The notes under the pieces were generated by a model that was not told the origin of the DNA, did no database searches, and saw nothing but the letters and a program-made list of their open reading frames with translations. 64,000 bases of DNA from Siphonodentalium dalli (taxonomy: Eukaryota; Mollusca; Scaphopoda; Gadilida; Siphonodentaliidae), in NCBI GenBank assembly GCA_032622095.1, contig CP136065.1, forward strand, positions 42,195,503-42,259,502, in the 5' to 3' direction. Made by a program: the position numbers and the translations under genes. This document shows positions 59,191-64,000 of this stretch, piece by piece (position 1 is the first letter of the stretch; every line of letters starts with the position of its first letter).

Positions 59191-59320
59191 AACTGATTTA
59201 GGTACACCCGTCTGTCTTATCACACATATGAATATTAGTAAGATAGATAACTCTATAGAGATTGCGAATTGGTCCCCGTACGACTGCAGTGGAATAAACC
59301 CTAATCAAGTGATGGAACTT

Positions 59321-60755
59321 GAGTCGTGACCACTACATCCTACATGACATGCAGCAGTAACATGTATATAGAACATTACGTATACATATATTTAGTTATT
59401 AACTGAGTCGTGACCATTACATCCTACATAACATGCAGCTGTAACATGTATATAGAACATTACGTATACATATATTTAGTTATTAACTGAGTCGTGACCA
59501 TTACACCCTACATCACATGCAGCTGTAACATGTATATATAACATTTCATGTACATATATTTAGTTATTAACTGAGTCGTGACCATTACATCCTGCATGAC
59601 ATGCAGCTGTAACATGTATATAGAACATTACGTATACATATATTTAGTTACTAACTGAGTCGTGACCATTACATCCTACATGACATGCAGCTGTAACATG
59701 TATATAGAACATTAGGTATACATATATTTAGTTATTAACTGAGTCGTGACCATTACATCCTACATGACATGCAGCTGTAACATGTATATAGAACATTATG
59801 TATACATATATTTAGTTACTAACTGAGTCGTGACCATTACATCCTACATGACATGCAGCTGTAACATGTATATAGAACATTACGTATACATATATTTAGT
59901 TATTAATTGAGTCATGACCATTACATCCTAAATAACATACAGCTGTAACATGTATATAGAACATTACGTATACATATATTTAGTTATTAGCTGAGTCGTG
60001 ACCATTACATCCTACATGACATGCAGCTGTAACATGTATATAGAACATTACGTATACATATATTTAGTTACTAACTGAGTCGTGACCATTACATCCTACA
60101 TGACATGCAGCTGTAACATGTATATAGAACATTACGTATACATATATTTAGTTACTAACTGAGTCGTGACCATTACATCCTACATGACATGCAGCTGTAA
60201 CATATATATATAGAACATTACGTCTATATATATTTAGTTATTAACTGAGTCGTGACCATTACATCCTACATGACATGCAGCTGTAACATGTATATAGAAC
60301 ATTACGTGTACATATATTTAGTTATTAACTGAGTCGTGACCATTACATCCTACATGACATGCAGCTATAACGTGTATATAGAATATTACGTATACATATA
60401 TTTAGTTATTAAATGAGTCGTGACCATTACATCCTACATGACATGCAGCTGTAACATGTATATAGAACATTACGTGTACATATATTTAGTTATTAACTGA
60501 GTCGTGACCATTACATCCTACATGACATGCAGCTGTAACATGTATATAGAACATTACGTATACATATATTTAGTTATTAACTGAGTCGTGACCATTACAT
60601 CCTACATGACATGCAGCTGTAGCATGTGTATATATAGAACATTACGTATACATATATTTAGTTATTAACTGAGTCGTGACCATTACATCCTACATGACAT
60701 GCAGCTGTAACATGTATATATAGAACATTACGTATACATATATTTAGTTATTAAC
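59321..60755 (+). repeat. 84-bp satellite, 17 copies
   Basis: Unit starts GAGTCGTGACCATTACATCC and includes 'tacatgacatgcagctgtaa', 'catgtatatagaacattacg' and 'tatacatatatttagttatt'. The period is exactly 84 bp at 59321, 59405 and 59489. Units are 90-99% alike, so recently amplified. No spacers. One unit is present at the same place in the paralogue (63436-63522). Confidence 0.95.
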
Positions 60756-61225
60756 CGGCTATAACTGGACAGATAAGCAATATGTTAGCAACAAGGTCAA
60801 GTTACAACACATAGAGGATATCTAATTATGAGTAGTATTTCTATTCGAAATCTATTATCCGAGTGCACTAAATTTGATTCGAGCCGAGCCTTACTGAGAC
60901 TTGTATAGAATTTAGTGGACGAGGTTAATACATTTCGCATAGAATTGCGACGATTTTGAGATCCATAATCACGGTTTAAAAAATTAATATTGATTCCATT
61001 ACCACAACCAAAGACGAATGAAATATACCTTCAAGAAAAATATAGTTCCATTTTAAATGTGTTTTCCAAAACCACCGTTATCACCCATGTTTGTCTCACA
61101 ATCAACACTAAAGAAATCGAATACCATAATTATATTCTAATTATCATAATAATAAAGTTCATCGATATAATTGCGCTAAGCTGTTACGTCACTGTGTGTG
61201 CTGATAATACACGTGTGTCTTACTA
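60755..61225 (+). repeat. Right flank of the duplicated segment, copy 1
   Basis: 'aaccggctataactggacag', 'gttagcaacaaggtcaagtt', then the hairpin element, then 'accacaaccaaagacgaatg' and 'tgtgctgataatacacgtgt'. Repeated at 63522-64000 and, as a truncated copy, at 61300-61450. Confidence 0.85.
60811..60970 (-). mobile_element. CGAG-punctuated hairpin element in duplicated segment, copy 1
   Basis: On the plus strand it starts ATAGAGGATATCTAATTATG. 'tattatCCGAGTgcacta' on the left faces 'tagtgGACGAGgttaata' on the right: the flanks pair and GA faces GA. CGAG occurs four times on the plus strand and CTCG not at all. The outer separator (ATGAGT) is decayed on the right arm. Confidence 0.72.
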
Positions 61226-61283
61226 AAAAAATATGAGGCCCGGTTTAGGGGCTAATTGTGTAATAAACATGTATCTTAAACAA

Positions 61284-61450
61284 CTGGGTTTTTCATATAT
61301 TTAGTTATTAACCGGCTATAACTGATCAGATAAGTAATGTGTTAGCAACAAGGTCAAGTTACAACATATAGAGGATCTCTAATGAGTCGTACTTATATAC
61401 GAAATCTATTATCCGAGTGCACTAAATTTGATTCGAGCCGAGCTTTAGCT
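61284..61450 (+). repeat. Truncated copy of the right flank, broken at the hairpin tip
   Basis: 'catatatttagttattaacc' and the flank run into the left half of the hairpin element, up to 'gattcgagccgagctttagc'. The sequence then switches to the 175-bp repeat ('gattttgaactgctgaactg'). The break lies at the CGAG-containing tip. Confidence 0.75.
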
Positions 61451-62702
61451 CGATTTTGAACTGCTGAACTGGGGTGGTGGTGGTCGATCAAATGGTTTTC
61501 CTTCCTGTATATGTAAACATCGGTTAAACTGCGTTCTGTGGTATCTGCTGAACTGTACCCAGTAACGTGCTGAACGGGATTTTGAACTGCTGTTCTGGGT
61601 GGAGGTGGGTCAAATGGTGTTCTCTCCCTGTATTTGGTTATGGCACGTCGACTACAAGTCATCTGCATAACCTACACCTGACTATCTTCAATAAAAATCA
61701 GTTAAATGAGTTTGAGAGAATCTGCTGAACTGTTCCTGAAAAGTGCTGATCGGGATTTTGAACTGCTGAACTGGAGTGAAGGTCGGCCAAATGGTCTGCA
61801 TTCCCTGTATTTCGTCTCGTCGATTAAACGTCATTTGCACAACATATATACCCGACTATCTTCGATAAAAATATATTAAACTGCGTTCGGTGGAATCTGC
61901 TGCATGAACTGTACCCAATAAAGTGCTGAACTGGATTTTGAACTGCTGAACTGGGTGAACGTCGGTCAAATGGTGATCCATCATCCCTCCCGGAATTTAG
62001 TTACGGGCCATTTGCATATAACCTATACCAGACTATCTTCGTTAAAAATCAGTTAAATGAGTTTGGGAGAATCTGCTGAACTGCATGATCCAGATAAAGT
62101 GCTGAGCGGGATTTTGAAATGTTGAACTGGGTGGAGGTCTGTCAAATGGTTTCCCCTCCCTGCATTTAGTTATGGTCCATCGAATACAAGTCGCTTGCAT
62201 AACCTATACCCGACTATCTTCGTTAAAAATCAGTTAAATGAGTTTGGGAGAATCTGCTGAACTGCATGATCCAGATAAAGTGCTGAGCGGGATTTTGAAA
62301 TGTTGACCTGGGTGGAGGTCGGTCAAATGGTTTTGAGGTTTTCCCTCCCTGCATTTAGTTATGGTACATCGTTAAAAAAGTCATTATACCCGACTATCTT
62401 CGTTAAAAATGGGTTAAACTTCGTTCGGTGAAATCTGCTTAACTGTACCCCATAACGTGCTGAACGGGAATTTGAACCTTTGAATTGGGTGGAGGTCGGT
62501 CAAATTATGTTCTCTCTGTGTATTTGGTTACGATACATCGATTAAAAGTCCTATATCCTATACCCGAATAACGTCATTATAATTTAGTTAAATTGCGTTC
62601 GGGGAATCTGCTGAACTGCTCCATGTGAGGTGCTGAACGGGATTTTGAACTGGGGTGGTGGTCGGTCAAATGATTTTCAACCCTGTATATACATGGTTAT
62701 GG
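61451..62702. repeat. 175-bp tandem repeat, array B, about 7 units
   Basis: Same unit as 58190-59190; several units match specific units of array A (for example those with 'tgcatgatccagataaagtg' and 'ccccataacgtgctgaacgg'), showing segmental duplication rather than independent arrays. Confidence 0.85.
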
Positions 62703-63015
62703 CACAGGTCCCCAGAAAAAAATTGACCCAGTTTAGCGGACACTATATATCTCGAACGAGTGAATTTTTTACAGCCGGTTTGCGTCAGACTGTGCTCATG
62801 CGTGGAGTTTTTCTTAACAAAGTTTTACACGGGGTACATCAAATTGAAGAGCAATAATATATCTTTCTACCTATATGTGGCATTTATGTAAAGAAAATCA
62901 TTTTTGTGTATTTTGAACCTGATTGTGGACTTTGTGAAAATGATAACAAATTAGGCCGGGCCAAGTTGGATACCTTTCTATAGGATTAAGTACTATTTTG
63001 TTTTGGGGACCTGTG
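62703..63015. mobile_element. 313-bp MITE, TIR CACAGGTCCCCA
   Basis: Interrupts the 175-bp repeat. Ends are CACAGGTCCCCAGAAAAAA and TTTTGTTTTGGGGACCTGTG. The flanking words GGTTATGG and TGTTATGT resemble a decayed 8-bp target duplication, and the host unit resumes with 'tgtcccatcgattatgctac', intact in array A. The TIRs and 8-bp duplication would fit hAT. Non-coding. Confidence 0.7.
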
Positions 63016-63440
63016 TGTTATGTCCCATCGATTATGCTACAATTCATGTGTATAACCTAAACTCTACTAACTTCGTTATAATTGAGTTAAACTGTCTTCA
63101 CAAGAACTACAGCCGCTGTACGACTGAACGGGATTTTGAACTGCTGAACTGCATGGCATGACGGTGGTACGTCAAACGGTGTTCACTTCCTGTTGTGGGA
63201 TATAACACTTGTATTACGTGCCACTTAAACAACCCACGGCCGACTATCGTCGTTATAATTATGATAAACTGAAATCGGGAAATCTGCTTATCAGCATTTT
63301 ACATGGTAATCAGAATCTGATATAGGTACACCCGTCTATCTTATCACATATTAACAGTGGGAAGATAGACAACTCTATAGAGATTGAGAATTGTTCCCCG
63401 TGCGACTGCAGTAGACCATATTCAAGTGATGTAACTGAGT
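63016..63440. repeat. 175-bp repeat, array C, and its right border
   Basis: Matches 58900-59330: 'ccatcgattatgctacaatt', 'aacccacggccgactatcgt', 'gcattttacatggta' and 'gatagacaactctatagaga'. It ends at the single 84-bp unit. Confidence 0.8.
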
Positions 63441-63522
63441 CGTGACCATTACATCCTACATGACATGCCGCTGTAACATGTATATATAGAACATTACGTA
63501 TACATATATTTAGTTATTAACC
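63436..63522 (+). repeat. 84-bp satellite unit, single copy
   Basis: One unit (CTGAGTCGTGACCATTACAT ... 'tatttagttattaa') in the position where the other paralogue has 17. It carries GACATGCCGC in place of GACATGCAGC and a TATATATA form. Confidence 0.92.
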
Positions 63523-64000
63523 GGCTATAACTGGACAGATAAGTAATATGTTAACAACAAGGTCAAGTTACAACTTAAAGAGGATCTCTAATGAGTCGTA
63601 CTTATATACGAAATTTATTATCCGAGTGCACTAAATTTGATTCGAGGCTCGTATAGAATTTAGTGGACGAGGTTAATAAATTTCGTATAGAATTGCGATG
63701 ATTTTGATATCCATAATCACATTTAATCAAGGAAACCGATCTCAAAATGGCTGGGGTTTAAACAATTAAAATTGATTCCCTTACCACAACCAAAGACGAA
63801 TGAAATATACCATCAAGAAAAAATATAGTTCCATTTTAAATGTGTTTTTCAAAACCACCGTTATCACCCATGTTTGTCTCACAATCAACACTAAAGAAAT
63901 CGAATACCATAATTATATTATAATAATAAAGTTCATGCGTTGACATCGATATCATTGCGCTAAGCTGTTACGTCACTGTGTGTGCTGATAATACACGTGT
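63522..64000 (+). repeat. Right flank of the duplicated segment, copy 2
   Basis: Same order as 60755-61225, ending 'tgctgataatacacgtgt' at the window edge. It contains an extra stretch, 'tttaatcaaggaaaccgatc' to 'tggctgggg', near 63722-63757 that copy 1 lacks. Confidence 0.85.
63577..63712 (-). mobile_element. CGAG-punctuated hairpin element in duplicated segment, copy 2
   Basis: Plus strand starts AGAGGATCTCTAATGAGTCG. The tip is shorter than in copy 1 (GATTCGAGGCTCGTAT), but the separator pair CCGAGT / GGACGAGG is kept. Outer arms 'tatacgaaat' and 'atttcgtata' are complementary. Confidence 0.68.

Noticed and set aside
59321-60755. CRISPR-like array
   Set aside because: Units are contiguous with no unique spacers, and the context is eukaryotic; it is a satellite.

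Overview
Eukaryotic, gene-poor, AT-rich DNA, best explained as intergenic sequence of a marine mollusc, most likely a bivalve. The only convincing host protein family is a B-box / coiled-coil / NHL-propeller TRIM-like protein (typical of the large bivalve expansions). Many dispersed repeats have the character of molluscan genomes: units ending in (GACG)n, phrases such as 'ggccataactc' and 'ccaagatggctgc', and LINE 3' ends with a stem-loop and a short tandem tail. Nothing suggests a prokaryote or an organelle.

Layout. 1-20 kb: non-coding sequence with MITEs (a 207-bp TTAA element at 5.7 kb; a 480-bp TTAA element at 3.9 kb and 19.1 kb, plus a fragment at 16.6 kb), arrays of palindromic 'GCGCTTAAGCGC' units (13.8-14.4 kb) and 'ACTATAG' repeats (17.4-18.6 kb). 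18.9-22.1 kb: 'ccaagatggc' repeat and a roughly 0.9-kb tandem duplication that abuts a broken TRIM-like pseudogene (22.1-23.6 kb). 27.7-30.4 kb: a repeat element carrying about 100 copies of an 18-bp unit and about 10 of a 23-bp unit. 32-35 kb: 79-bp units split by a LINE 3' end, a degenerate repeat, and a 435-bp fold-back element with a perfect 9-bp target duplication. 39.6-45.2 kb: two LINE reverse-transcriptase fragments flanking a second, unexpanded copy of the 27.7-kb element; the one intact TRIM-like gene (41.4-42.9 kb, minus strand), whose last codons are LINE-derived; and a 2-kb fold-back. 49.5-56.3 kb: more tandem repeats. 58.2-64.0 kb: a segmental duplication with 175-bp units and an 84-bp satellite, 17 copies in one paralogue and one in the other.

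The most unusual thing seen is a family of 130-180-bp hairpin elements (at 14.5, 35.3, 39.1, 45.2, 47.4, 53.4, 60.8 and 63.6 kb, with fragments at 53.2 and 61.4 kb). Their termini are related, but their stems are mostly different in sequence. In six of the eight, the palindromic arms are broken at defined points by the same word, CGAG, oriented the same way on both arms. When folded, CGAG faces CGAG, which places a tandem G.A/A.G mismatch between C-G pairs, otherwise inside near-perfect stems. This looks like a conserved structural punctuation rather than decay, and I do not recognise it as a described transposon family.

Two unrelated loci show the same second phenomenon: a repeat element present once with one or two copies of its internal unit and once with tens of copies. 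Arrays appear to grow from single-copy seeds inside dispersed elements.
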